Assembly (NCBI GenBank): GCA_021018995.1
Contig: CM037587.1
Span: 66,669,604-66,733,603, forward strand
Length of the DNA stretch: 64,000 nucleotides
DNA from: Chloranthus sessilifolius
Lineage: Eukaryota; Streptophyta; Magnoliopsida; Chloranthales; Chloranthaceae
Direction of reading: 5' to 3'
Part shown: piece by piece, positions 11,199 through 22,310 of the stretch
How the letters are laid out: each line of letters starts with the position of its first letter
Position numbering within the stretch: the stretch's first letter is position 1
Notes under the pieces: generated by a model
What the model was told of the DNA's origin: nothing
Seen by the model: the letters and a program-made list of their open reading frames with translations, nothing else
Databases searched by the model: none
Translations under genes and position numbers: made by a program

Positions 11199-11429
11199 TT
11201 AAAGGGTGGAGAACGGTATTTTCTGGTTCTCAACAATTTCCTCCATATGGGAATGAGTTGGGGAACGTGGTGGGGATGAATCGGGGTCGGCATAAGCTGG
11301 ATCAATTGCCCATGACATGGTTTGGCGGCGGGTTAAGTATGGATTTCTAGGGTAAGGCCCAAATATTTTCTTCCTCCTTCCCCACGGGACGATGGAGGGT
11401 AAGGCGATGCCGTTATTCCGGCACCACAA
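11199..11429 (-). pseudogene. TatA gag N-terminus
   Basis: Starts with a WCRNNGIALP segment, then RRKKIFGPYPRNPY, QTMSWAIDPAYADPDSSPP and SPTHSHMEE, closely matching TatC gag (55463 onward). The coding match ends at 11241 where the solo LTR is inserted; the residues beyond come from the LTR. Confidence 0.78.
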
Positions 11430-11959
11430 GATCCCTTTTTTGGGTTTTGATATTTCTTGATTTTTTTTTTTGGTTTATTTTAAATGACAAAACGAAAATT
11501 CTCTCTTGAATAAAGTAGCACTTTATTCTAGGCCGTGGGGAATTCCCTTTTCAGGTGGCGTTCACTCCTCCGATGCCTCCCACGGCAGGACTCTGATGCT
11601 CTTTGGAAGAATCAAAGGGAATCCTCTGATCTATGTGAAGACACAGAAATCCATGCGATGACTTGATCCCCCGGAGGAGTCAATAAGAGGAGTGACCTCT
11701 TTTGACTGTTGAGGGTGTTTTAGGTGTCGAAAGGAGGGGGAACAATTTGGGGTATGAAAATCGCTAAGCGGGAAGGGTGAAAAGGGTTCTTGTTTGGGCT
11801 GCCTACACTAGAGCAGTTCTGGAGATTTGGCTTAGCGCGTGTATTACACACACTAGGTTAAATTTCTGGGAGTTTGGCTTAGCGTGTATATTAGACACGC
11901 TGGGAAATTTTTGGGGGTTTTTGGCTTAGTGTGTCTATTACACATGCTAGACAAAAATA

Positions 11960-11960
<1 letters not shown>
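11430..11960 (-). other. TatA 5' leader with 47-bp palindrome array
   Basis: Noncoding. The part nearest gag aligns by eye with TatC 55190-55300. Three units of a 26-bp palindrome-like block, starting CTTAGCG and ending TGCTAG or similar, begin at 11831, 11878 and 11925, exactly 47 bp apart. Confidence 0.75.

Positions 11961-12006
<46 letters not shown>
11961..12006. repeat. (TA)n microsatellite
   Basis: Uninterrupted alternating TA for about 46 bp, marking the break of the TatA leader. 12007-12190 holds nothing I recognise. Confidence 0.95.
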
Positions 12007-12011
<5 letters not shown>

Positions 12012-12189
12012 CAACAATAGTAGACCCGAGTTGGTATATTTTTTTTAGTTTATGAAAGCAGTGCTTTCGAGGACTATTTTTTCTTATTATTTTGGGTTCC
12101 TCCTCACCGTACCTAGGGATATAAGGCTGTTTCTGGGTATTCTAACACGCTCCCCAAGGGGTTTTAAGGCTTTTTCTTCAGCTCAGTCA

Positions 12190-13070
12190 CTAATTAGTCA
12201 CATAATTTATCATTTTATCACCCTTAACTTAGTGATGCTAGGACATAGTTTGTTACTAATAAATTAACAATATGCAGATATTAATGAAAAATAATAAAAT
12301 AGAGCCAAGGTGTTAATCTTTATCAAAATGAACTCAAAAAGTAGTAAAAAGATGATTGAGCGTAAAAGACAAATCTTTGCCTAAAAGGAAATGAAGAATC
12401 TTGTTTTATGATTGTGCGGAATAATATCCTGAGAAGAGAGAAATCGTAATTTACGATTCTCTAAAGAAAAGCTGTATTAAGTAAAGACGATAACAAGAGA
12501 AAGCGAAGAGTCGTAATGAAGAATCGTTAGCTAGAAGCCTACTGAAAATAGAAATCGTGATTTATGATTTTCCAGAAAGAATAGAAAGAAGAAATCGTTA
12601 TTTATGATTTCCCAAAAATAGAAGCTTTCCATTGCTGCTGAATGAGAGAAGATACACCGCCATGCATATTTTTGGAAGTCTTTTACAATTAGATGTTTGA
12701 CCAACCATGGATCTAAAGATTGAAGAAGAATACTCTTAAAAGGACTTTGGTGCTAAAAATCAGAGAACACTCTAGAAGCACATTTACGGTTCGAAAGCAA
12801 GGAAGAATAAAATTAGGAATTATAGTTATATTAGGATACTTTTACTTTAGTAATTTCTTTTATTAGAACTTTGTAAACCAACTCCTTATGATCTATAAAT
12901 AAGAGAGCCCGGTGTAGAAATAAACTATCAAAGAAATTTTTAGCATCAATTGACGACTGAGGTTGGGTTTCTTTTGATCATTAGAGTAGATTTTTATTAT
13001 TTTATAGATTAGATATCAGAGGTTTCTCAAGAGCAATTGACGACTGCTATTGGGTGCTGAAAATTAGTTT
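12190..13070 (+). repeat. LTR-like repeat, copy 1
   Basis: Shares long stretches with 46480-47390, including CCCTTAACTTAGTGATGCTAG near the start and the promoter region around a TATAAATA box. The upstream half carries three near-palindromes of the type AATCGTAATTTACGATT (about 12448, 12550, 12593). The downstream half carries two CAATTGACGACTG motifs. It looks like an LTR or LARD-type repeat in plus orientation; terminal dinucleotides and target duplication are not clear. Confidence 0.6.
12894..12901 (+). promoter_or_regulatory. TATA box in LTR-like repeat copy 1
   Basis: CTATAAATAAGAGAGCCCGG, identical in copy 2 at 47152. It points towards the PMD gene about 1.2 kb downstream. Confidence 0.6.
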
Positions 13071-13539
13071 GAACCTTTTTTCAAAATCCTTTCCTCCCCC
13101 CTTCTCTAAACCAAAACGGAACCTCCTCCTAGGGTTCCTTTGAATTAATATGAACCTTGTTTCATTGCCGGCGTCCACTCTCGCCGATCAAACATACGTT
13201 CTATGTCGGATCAAGGATCTATTTTCTTGAAGGTAATCATTGTTTAACCTCATTTCCTTTGATTCCTCTTGAATTATTTGTAATGTGGTTTAGGATTGTT
13301 GCATTTTTAGATGATGAACGAATGATGTTTTTTGTAAGTGTGATTATTTATGACCCATTTGAATTCATTCCATGTGGATTGGTTGTGATGATTTTGAATG
13401 ATGCCCTATTTCCCTTTTTCATTGGATTTTCTGGAGCCATTTTACTAATATGATTAGGGCCCTCTTTTTTCTTTGAATCTAGATGATTTTCTGTGTTACA
13501 TCTAATTTTTTTTTAAACTTGTTCTTTTCTTTTCTTTCT

Positions 13540-13577
13540 TTTTTTTGAAACTTTTGCTCTTCTCTGTTTTGTTTATG

Positions 13578-13638
<61 letters not shown>

Positions 13639-13814
13639 TTATTTTTTTTGAAACTTTTTCTTTTCTTTTCTTTCTCTCTTATTTTTTTTTAACTTTTTCT
13701 CTTCTCTTTTTTTTTGTTTATGTATGTATATGTATATATATTATTTTTTTTTATAATTTTTCTTCTTTTCTTGAAACTTTCTTTCTCTCTTTTGTTTTTG
13801 TTTATGTATGTATG

Positions 13815-13852
<38 letters not shown>

Positions 13853-13960
13853 GTTTTTTTTTTTTTGAAACTTTTTCTTCTGTTGTTGAAACTTTTTCTC
13901 CTCTTTTTGAAACTTTCTCTTTTTTTTTTTTATGTGCATGTTTATATATACGTTGTGGTT
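13540..13960 (+). repeat. T-rich minisatellite with embedded (TA)n
   Basis: Repeated units of roughly 80-105 bp, each starting TGAAACTTT, running through T-rich sequence and a GTTTATGTATGTATATATA tract of variable length. At least four copies, decaying towards 13960 into short TGAAACTTT units. Open frames here are low-complexity Tyr/Ile/Phe and not genes. A C13 homopolymer follows at 13997. Confidence 0.85.
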
Positions 13961-14144
13961 TTTTTTTTTTTGAAATGTGGGGGGCTTGGGACTCTCCCCC
14001 CCCCCCCCTTTTTGATGTATTTATTTAAAAATGACGATGAATATGATTGATGGAAAATGAAAGAGGGCATACTTACCTTCTTCTGGCTCGTTGCTACTGA
14101 CATGTCTTGATATTGTTGCTTGTGTCTCCCTCAGAATATTTAGT

Positions 14145-16501
14145 GAGGAGGAGCAAGGGCAAGAGGAGGGGCCTGAGGTGGTCTATGGTCCCTGGGGGGA
14201 GTAGTTTTTCGCAGTGTAGCACTCTTCCCATTTTTCGTACGAGATGCAGGGTGAGGCAGGTACCGGTCTACTTAATCAACAACACATCCATATCTCGAAC
14301 CTTGGGATTGCTGGCAAGGTAATGAAACAAGTTTTATTTTTTCACTTTGTCTTTTCTTTGTGCGAGCTTGCTTTATCTTCAGGATCTGATACTTCTTTAT
14401 CTTGATGCAGGCCTTGCCATCGATTACGTTCTATGGGGGTTGGTTCGAGCTCTGGCGCCTTTACCTCTACCTTCCTCCAGTTGTGAAGTTTCTCCTTACC
14501 CAGGCCAGTTTCGGGGATTTCCTTTCGTGTCCTCCCATGGGGGGCGACTCAGCCTATCTGAAGGCCTTACTTGAACGATTTCGGCCTGAGACCATGACTT
14601 TCCACATGTCGATAGCCGAGATGACCATCACCCCGGTTGATTGATCGATGATTACGGAGATTAGGATAGGGGGCACATCGGTGACTGGCCTTTGTGTACC
14701 AAGTTGGGACGAGGTGGTTCAATTGATCGGGGATTACCCCTCTTCCCAGAATATGCTTGGCGCTAATGTTAAGTTATCATGGCTGGCCAATTTGTATAGT
14801 GAGAATGAATTGGTGGATCTGGGCCAGCCGGATGCGGATATCCCTATTGAGCTTAGGCGTGCCTTGATGTTATCTCGCATCTCACTCCTTTTCCTTCTAG
14901 GCAAGGCTCTTTTTGCCAATGCCAGTGGAGGCTGGGTTTCATTGTCCTTTTTTAGTATCATGGGAAATTGGGACAATGTGCACCGATACGACTGGGGTGG
15001 GGCTGAATACGTCGTGTTGATGTCTGGCCTGGCTCAAGCCTCAATTGGGGACCTAAGTTCTATTGTCGATTTCTAGCATGCGATTGAGGTAACCCCTGAC
15101 TCTCTCACTTCCCTTGGTTTATTGGCCAGTCATTCATCCTACCTTTGACACATCTTTTATGTTTACTGCTCTCTTCAGATCTGGGGGTACTTGCACTTTC
15201 AGCCTGGTCGCCCTCTCCTCTTCTCCGATGTTTACACATATCCGCTCATGAGCAACTGGAATAAGAATCGCCGCAGGGATGTCAGAATGAAGCATTTAGA
15301 GCTGGGCTTGAGGTCCAAATTTGATTTGCTGATCCCAGAGTAGGTATGGATACTTTCTTCATCTCTCCATCTTTTTCGAGGTTTGATGGAGTCTATTGAC
15401 TGATAGGATTCTCTTTACCATTGTAGATCATCTTTGACCCGTACATTGGTTCTCCCTTCTAGGACCGAGCCACTGTTGGTCCATCCCGCCTTTTTGTTGA
15501 TCGCCGTGTCATTTTCTTTTACGGGGCCTGGGATAGGGCATATTACCTGGGGGAGAGAGTGGTACATTAGTACCGAGATCATTTTGCTGTGCTGCGGGCT
15601 CCTCCTATGGACATTATGTCTCCTGAGGGTATTATTGAGGAGCTCTCCGCCGGATTCCTCCATCATGGGGTTCCTATTGATGATCTTCTCGTGCCTGGGG
15701 GATACCCGATGTGGTATGAGTCCCTGCCCTATCTGTCCCTCCTTTTGAGTTTCGTACCTTGCACCAATTTTTTAGCCTTCAGCGGTCCGCGATCTCAGGT
15801 AGTTCTCCTTTTTCTTTAGGGAAGTTTCTAATGGTTCTGATTCAATTTTGTCTCCACTAACTAGAACCTTGCTTCTTTCCATAGTTCGGCGGGGGAGATG
15901 ATTCTGACGATGATGATGAGGCAGAGGTAGGTTCCACTGAGGCTACGAGTGCTGGTCCTTCAGGCCCCTCTGGCACGGGTGCTTCTGGTAGTTCGACTGC
16001 TGAGGTTCAAGGGACCTTCAGACGCCTTAATGATGCCTTTCTTTCGAGTTTATGCATTGATGTCACCGAGCGGGCCCACCTATCTGCTAAAGCGGTCCAG
16101 ATCCCCCCACCTAAATTGATCTCAGGGGTAAGTTTTCTTTCTCGTACACTTCCTTTTCAGAGAAATGCCTGTTTTTATGCTTATGGCCCCTGTAGTTGAT
16201 ATCACTTTTGTGTAGAACTATGAGTCGGCTATGACTCAAGCCAAGTATTATCACAATATCACCGGTCTTCGAGATGTAGAAATGGTAAGAGCTTTATTGA
16301 CCGGCTCTGACTTTTTGGTTTGCTGCTCTTACTTTTTCTCAAACTGATCTCCTAGTATGATGCTTGTAGCGCGCTCGTGAGAAGGAGTCTCAATCATTGC
16401 TCAGGAGGCTATCGCAGGCGTGGTCTCGGGTGGGGGAGGTTCAGACATACCATAGTACCTCATGCCGTCGCAAGAAATCCAAGGGTGCTAATAGGGATTA
16501 G
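14145..16501 (+). pseudogene. Plant mobile domain (PMD) gene, multi-exon, broken
   Basis: Exons inferred from GT-AG borders and homology: 14145-14318, 14411-15088, 15179-15343, 15427-15798, 15885-16127, 16216-16284 and 16370-16501. The product has the PMD core: VERWRPET-like LLERFRPETMTFHMSIAEMTIT, a GGTSVTGL turn, LSWLANLY, a leucine-rich LLFLLGKALFA block, RYDWGGAEY and later WDRAYYLGE. It then has an acidic DDSDDDDEAE stretch and a short basic C-terminus ending at 16501. In-frame stops at 14210, 14225, 14642, 15074, 15341, 15460 and 15568 break it, several from Trp or Gln codons. PMD genes belong to the MAIL1 type or ride on transposons; intron retention argues against retrocopying. A 5' noncoding exon ending near 13220 is possible. 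The upstream LTR-like repeat may supply the promoter (inference). Confidence 0.78.
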
Positions 16502-16938
16502 GCCTGCTCTGATTTGATTAGACTTTTTAGACTCTTGGGACATATATTTTTTGGTTTTGGAAACATGGAATGGATGATATGACACTATGTTTTGAATGGT
16601 TTTCCATTTTTCAGAATGAATGTTAGTGCCCTCTTTTTGATTGCATGTTCTATCCCCCTTTTGCTTGCTGTAGTATACTAGATTATTTATAGGATGAGCT
16701 CGGTTTTTTTTTTCTCAAGCCATACCTTGGTTAATTCCGGCCAAGACTTTAACCTCTATGCGAACTGTTACTGAAAGAAGAAAGTTATACGACGGTTAGA
16801 TGTTAACTCCTTGTATCCCAGCATGTGGTCTGTGATGCTTTAAAAATAAATCGTAGGAAATACAGGTGGGCTGGCTAGGGGGCCAGCAAAAAGGACATCC
16901 CCTACCCTCTCTTTTTCTCTTTGGGTGGCAGTAATGGT

Positions 16939-17059
16939 CTGGCGTGTGTAATATACATGCTAGGCAACTCTTGGGGGAGAATTGGCTTGGCGTGTGCAAT
17001 ACACACTCCAGGAAAATTCTGTAGGTAAATGGCTTGGCGTGTATAATATACACGCCAAG
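16939..17059. repeat. 47-bp period palindrome block B
   Basis: Three units start at 16939, 16986 and 17033. The best, 17033-17059, is a perfect inverted repeat with arms CTTGGCGTGTAT. The block lies 80 bp upstream of the DUF7745-like gene. The intervening 16502-16938 shows no other feature. Confidence 0.85.
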
Positions 17060-17164
17060 TAATTTCTGGGGAATGTGGGGCCTTTAAGCCCGAGAATGCA
17101 CTCATTTCTCCCTCTTTTATTTTAAACCTGGTATTTTTTGCTGCCATTTTTCCTTTTTCTTGCC

Positions 17165-18742
17165 CAAGGGTGGATCCATCATCCTACATTGAATTGTATC
17201 TCGGGAACATCTTTGTATGACAATGGACCCGCTTTCCGACCTCGCCTCTTGTGGGGGATCCGGGACAACTATACTTCCCTCTTGGGCGTGGGGCCCAATT
17301 TTCTAAAGAAGTGGCTTGAGAGTTTGAATGAGAGCTAACTCGCGGGTTTGAATCAGCTGGGATTGGCCTGTCTCTTATATTTCCCAGGAGTTCCTTCACT
17401 TTGGGATTTCATTTATGCAATGGCTTCATTTTGGGAAGTTGACACTCATGTCTTCCATTTTGGGAACCATGAGTTAACTCCTACTCTTGCGGAGCTCTAC
17501 AATCTCTCGGGTTTGAAGCTACATAGAGACCTTGCTAGAGTATTGCCGAAACCGGGTTATGCTAAAGCCGTTCACACGACTTTGGGTTTGAAAAAAACCG
17601 ATTATGAGAAAAGTCTCATTGGTGGGCCCAACATGTGTTCGGTGAAATTCCTGAGAGGACTTTTTGGAGAGGAAAGCATGCGAAAATTGCCTATCAAAAT
17701 CTCTAATAATGTGAAGGCCTTTGCCCTTTGCCTTTTCTCCGAGGTTCTTTTCTACACTGGGGGAGAGAGTTTCTCGCTTGCACTCTGCGACATCTTGGCG
17801 GAATTAGAAGGAGGTCGTTCTGTGATGCATATGGTGCTTGCAGAGCTTTATCGCTGCCTTGATGCCTTCACTCTAGGAAAGGTGGAGGGCCTTCGGGGAT
17901 GTCCCATCTTGCTCCAAATTTTGCTCGGGGAGCATCTTGCTATCTTGGGACCTGCGCCTCGCTTCTATGTTGTTCGTGGTGAGGTGGCCCGTTGCTTTTT
18001 GGGTAGTGCCACATGCTTCCATGGGGGGATATACAAGGGTTGAAGCTTTGGCTGACTAAAGCTGAGTTGGTGTGGAGACTTCCTTGGTTGGACAGGGCTT
18101 TTCTGGTAATTCAATCTAGGGATTGCAAGGGCATCAGCCTTATTGGTTTGACAGGCAGCACTTACTATTTCCCATTTCGAGTGCTGCGCCAGTTTGGTTA
18201 CTTTTAGCAAGTGCCCTATGCGGCTACACCACCCTTATGCGACTTGATTTTTTCTCGGGGATCCCTTGGAGACTTGGATAGGATAGCTGCTCTTTGGGAA
18301 ATGTGTCAGTCGATGCATATGTCTGATTTAGAGTGGGGGAATTTGGTTTTAACCTCTCAAGAGTATGAGGCTTGGCTACTGTCTGAGAGGCCCTCTGCTT
18401 GTCACTTGGATAAGCCCGAGTGTAGAGATGTTGAGGGGCCTTGGCCAAAGAAGGAGTCAATGCTTTGATCCCGTATTGAGCTGCTGGTGGATGAGCAAGG
18501 AGTTCTGCATGATCATTTAAAGAAAAAAAAATGTTAGATTAGAGGCGGCAGAAGTCAGAGCTAATGTAGCTGAGTGTGAGGTCCTTCGTCTGGAAGGAGC
18601 CTTGAGTGACGCTCTAGGTGCTACCGATGCCTTTAGGAAATAGTATAGGAGTCTTCATGGCCGCTGGATGACAGAGCGGAATGTTCGGGAGGACACTTTA
18701 TGTGCAGTGATCCGTGCCCTAAAGCGCAAGTTGGGTCGTTGA
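17165..18742 (+). pseudogene. DUF7745-like transposon-associated gene, broken
   Basis: A Pro-poor globular region (about 17225-18040) with WDFIYAMASFWEVDTHVFHFG, an ELTPTLAELYNLSG block and LYRCLDAF resembles the plant DUF7745 family, a large group linked to retrotransposons. It continues after a one-base frameshift near 18042 with the WLPWLDRAF and YYFPFRVLRQFGYF segments, and ends in a Lys/Arg/Glu-rich coiled coil (18480-18742) across another frameshift in an A9 run near 18525. Stops are at 17336, 18206 and 18646. It is on the opposite strand to TatB pol and in its 3' region, the position of antisense accessory ORFs described in Tat elements such as Grande. The family name is from memory of motifs and only moderately sure. 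Confidence 0.6.
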
Positions 18743-18912
18743 TTCCATCTTGCACATATCTTTTTGCATAGATCAGATTACCACATGAATGGGCATAAGA
18801 ACCCATGCTAGATATAATTTTTTTTGGGTATATATATTTTCTTTATGTTTTTATTTTTTTTCTTTTGCTCTTTGAAAAAAAGGTACGCAAGGCATCATAC
18901 ATGTTATTTTTT

Positions 18913-19300
18913 GAGATGTGGTGTGAGCATAGTGCAAATATGTTAATGGAAAAGGGAAATCTATTATCTTGCATAAATTTTATCTTTCCGCTATTTTTGT
19001 AAAAGGGGAAACTGGGGTACTGTGCTAGTCATTCCTTTGGAGATGTGGCAAACACAGTGTCGGCCTAAAATGGAAAAGGAAAATTTATTATCTTTTGCAA
19101 AGGAGGTCTTTTTGGTCATCAAACCAATCATCCCAGAGTGTGGAGCACACTATACCGACCTGAAAATGAAAAAGGAAAATTTATTATCTTTTGCAAATGT
19201 GAACTTTCCGCTCATCAAACCAATCATCCCGGAGTGATGGGCGCATAGTGCCGGCCTGAAAATGAAAAAGAAAAATTTATTATCTTTTACAAAAAAAAGT
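18913..19300 (+). repeat. 96-bp tandem repeat
   Basis: Units begin GAGATGTGG at 18913 and 19040, then GAGTG at 19136 and 19232: the last three starts are exactly 96 bp apart, the first is 127 bp upstream with an insertion. Each contains GGAAAATTTATTATCTTTTG and, in the middle units, ATCAAACCAATCATCCC. Confidence 0.88.
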
Positions 19301-20271
19301 TCTTTGATGCCTTAAGCTTGAGGGGAAGTAGCGGGAGCAAATTTGAGCATAGTCGAAACCGCCCAAGGTTGGACCTGGGTGAGGTTCAGAATGCCCATCC
19401 CCTTGGATCGAATCAACCTTTTATCCTTGCCTCGGGTCATGCGGTTGACGATACGACCGTGATGATATGCTTAGCCAAGACTTGATATGAGTAAACATGA
19501 GCGGCCCAGGAGGATCGGGTCGTAACCAAGGGAGTAAGTGATGGCTTTCTCCCTTTCCTTTTTTTTTCCCTGTTTTCTTTTACAACATTTTTTGCTCACA
19601 CGCCCAAGACGGGTTTTCGCCGTGCCCGTTGTTTCCCTTTTTTTTACCCGTAGCACCCTTTCAGGTTTTCACTATGTCCATAGGTATGCATTTTTACCCC
19701 TTTTCAAATTTTTACCTGGTCCACACAAGCTTGCTGTTTTTACCCCATGGTGCCCTTTTGGGTTTTCACCACGTTTGTTTTCCTTTGAGCTTGTATTTTT
19801 TCTCATTTCTTTTCTTTTATTTCATCGAAGGACACAAAATGGATGCTGATTTCATCATAGCCGGCTGGATGGAAGTCTTTTGTCGCCTCTCAGCTTGGCT
19901 TGTGTTGACTCAATAGATATTGTGATTGCTTGTGGGCCTTAAAGAGGGCTTTTTCTCGGAATGTATCATGGACATGAGATAGGTTAGGAATTTTTAAGGT
20001 ATTCTGGGGTTAAAAGGTTTCCTTGAATGGGTTCCAGCTACCATAATACACTCTTCCTCAGGGGATTTTGACTGTAAATGTCCCACTTTTTCTTTTCTAG
20101 TTTTTTGTTCTTTTTGCTTTTTTTTAGACATCCTCTTTTTGGGATTTTGCTTTTCTGATTTTTTTTTTATTTGATGCTAACTGTTTTTATCCTCTTTTTG
20201 TTTTTGTTTGGTATATACACTTTTTCCGTCTTCTTTTCTGGGGAGGGGTTTATGAAAGGAAGTCCAATGGC
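19301..20271. other. Noncoding 3' region of TatB
   Basis: No gene seen. 19590-19800 has about four degenerate units of roughly 50 bp, each with TTTTTACCC and GGTTTTCAC words. T-rich tracts follow. Confidence 0.5.
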
Positions 20272-21560
20272 TCAATGGGTGTAGCAAAGGGTATGATCAT
20301 TCAGGGACACTTTTTGGTTACATGGCTTTGAAATAATGGCCTCTTTTTTAAAGTATCCTAAAGCAGTCATGTATCCATTTTTATCAGTACTTATCTTGTT
20401 GTGGGAGACAGAGGAATAGAATCGTCGGACATATCTAGCATTGATGGGTTCAGAAAAGTGATCTCCGTCCATGGTGGCGAGGCAGAGCGCGTATCCAGGG
20501 AGCACTTCTCGGATGACGTAAGGTCCGTCCTAGTTGGGCTTGAATTTCCCTCTAGGATTAGTGTGGAGAGACGGGAAGATTTTCTTGAGTACAGTATCAC
20601 CCACTTTCATATCTCGACCGCGAACACATTTGTTGTTAGCATGTGCGATTCGACCTTGGTAAACATGGGTGTAACACAAGGCCAAGAGCCTTTTATCATC
20701 TAGCAGGTTCAGCTGCTCAAAGTGGGACCTCTCCTTTTCGACCTCTGGTAGACCTAACTCAATGAGAATGCGGAGGGAGGGTACCTCAACTTTAACTAGT
20801 AACACAACCTCAGTTCCATACACAAGGAAGAATAGTGTTGCCCCTGTAGCGGTACAGATCAACATTCGGTAGGCCCATAGTGCAAAGGGTAGCATTTCGC
20901 TCTAATCTAATAAGTGACAACCATATTCCCAAGGATGCAGATGATTGTTTTATTAGCAGCTTCTGCGGCACCATTGGTTTACGACCGATATGGTGACGAG
21001 CGATGATGTTTGATTTTATATTACCCGTGAAAGGCTCTGATACCCTTGTTTGCAAAGTTGGTGCCATTATCCATGATGATGTCTTTGGGTACACCGAATC
21101 GACAAGATATTGTTCTTGATAAACTTTTCGACATGGTTGGCTGTGATGTTTGTATAGGATGCTGCCTTTACCCATTTGGTGAAGTATTTAATGTCGACGA
21201 GGAATAACTGATGCCCGTTCGAAGCTTTTAGATTGACTTTTTCGATGATGTCCTTGTCCCAAGTGGTGAATGGCCAATGAGTGGTCATGCTGTATAGATC
21301 TATGGCTGGAGCATGTATCAAACTGGAGTGTTCTTGGCATTTGTAGCACTTCTGAACGTGCTTGTAACAGTCAGCTTCCATGATAGTCTAGAAATATCCT
21401 TGCCGTAGAATCTTTTTAGCGAGCATGTGTCCATTGACGTGAGCCTCGCATACTCCCTCATGGATCTCTTTTATAATGTTGGCTGCCTCACCCTCAGTTA
21501 AACATCAGAGAAGGATATTATTATATGACCACTTGTAGAGGCACTCACCACAAATGACGT
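20272..21560 (-). pseudogene. TatB integrase
   Basis: The N-terminal zinc-finger region includes CYKCQEHS near 21350, followed by the catalytic core in two frames (21381-21067 and 21175-20810) with the first catalytic Asp near WDKDIIEKV, the TKWVKAAS block and, beyond a frameshift, LPFALWAYR. The C-terminal part (20895-20272) ends in the VNADxxRRFYS-like sequence INARYVRRFYSS typical of Tat integrases. At least two frameshifts, so inactive. Confidence 0.8.
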
Positions 21561-21724
21561 AATTGGCCGCTAAACGTTGGATGGTCCGCCTATTCGTCTT
21601 GGATGTACCTTCAGGGAAAGTTTGAATTTTGAGAAAGTTCTTGATGTCTGAGAACCATGGAGGCTCATTATCAAACTTTAGGGGTTCCTCAATATGGAGG
21701 CAGAAGGCCGGCTAATTCCTTTGT

Positions 21725-22219
21725 TCAATCATGATCGGCTTCATCTCGACACCATATGGAATTTCGACCATCGATGCCAATGTTGCTTAGTGCATCAGCA
21801 AATCGATTTCTCGCTCGTGGGACATAAGAGAACGTAATATCATCAAAGCATGCTATCAGATCTTCGAGGTACTCATGGTATGGGATCAACTTCTCATCCT
21901 TTGTCTTCCAATCTCTGTTTGTCTGGCATATGATCAATTGTGAGTTGCCAAACACCCTGAGATGAGTTACTTTCAAGTCAAGTGTTGCTTGTAGGCTAGC
22001 TGTGCAGACTTCATACTCAGCCATGTTGTTTGTGCATGGGAAGGTGAGCTTGATGAACACTGGTACGTGAGACCCCTTTGGTGAAATCAAAATAGCTCTG
22101 ACTCCTTGACCCTTGACATTTGTTGCCCCGTCAAAGTGCATTACCCAGGATTCCTCTGTCTCTGTCATATCATCCTCTGTCATGAACAAAATGTCCTCAT
22201 CTGGGAATTCAGTTCTCAA
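21725..22219 (-). CDS. TatB additional RNase H domain (aRH)
   Basis: 164 open codons, part of the pol polyprotein rather than a separate gene. WVMHFDGATN provides the first catalytic Asp, NNMAEYEV the Glu, LRVFGNSQLIICQ the third position (Asp replaced by Asn in FGNS, where FGDS is usual), and FADALS the last Asp. The Asp-to-Asn change is a single G-to-A type change and would be expected to reduce activity. This plant-type RNase H in addition to the retroelement one marks the Tat lineage. Confidence 0.82.
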   Translation of the reverse strand: MRTEFPDEDILFMTEDDMTETEESWVMHFDGATNVKGQGVRAILISPKGSHVPVFIKLTFPCTNNMAEYEVCTASLQATLDLKVTHLRVFGNSQLIICQTNRDWKTKDEKLIPYHEYLEDLIACFDDITFSYVPRARNRFADALSNIGIDGRNSIWCRDEADHD

Positions 22220-22310
22220 AGGCTCGTAGTCAGGTAAAGAATTTTCGGCAAGATGATTAGCAAGTGCTTGCCCCTTGATCGACTTCTGTGTGACATATGT
22301 GATATCAAAT

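Larger units (their letters stand above)
9371..11235 (-). repeat. Solo Athila LTR with perfect 5-bp target duplication
   Basis: 1865 bp, bounded by TGTTGTCG and TCTCAACA on the plus strand, flanked on both sides by ATTTC (9366-9370 and 11236-11240). It shares the Athila LTR framework: CAACC..TTTAACCTAGG near its start, TATA at 10366-10359, a leader box at 9920-9899 and a GCAAGTTTTAAA stretch near the PBS-side end. No internal sequence is attached, so it is a solo LTR formed by LTR-LTR recombination, inserted in TatA gag. Its end sequence differs from AthN1. Confidence 0.92.
8595..11960 (-). mobile_element. Tat-lineage element TatA, 5' leader and gag fragment
   Basis: Minus-strand leader (11960-11430) and gag start (11429) are followed, beyond the solo LTR at 9371-11235, by the Pro-rich gag region down to 8595, where AthN1 begins. 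The leader is recognisably homologous to that of TatC: both have the palindromes and a GGGGATCA..TTCCCTTTGA block before gag. No LTR or pol is visible. Upstream it breaks off at a (TA)n tract. Confidence 0.8.

Noticed and set aside
13545..14050. Long open frames in the minisatellite
   Set aside because: They are low-complexity Tyr/Ile/Phe translations of TA and T tracts.
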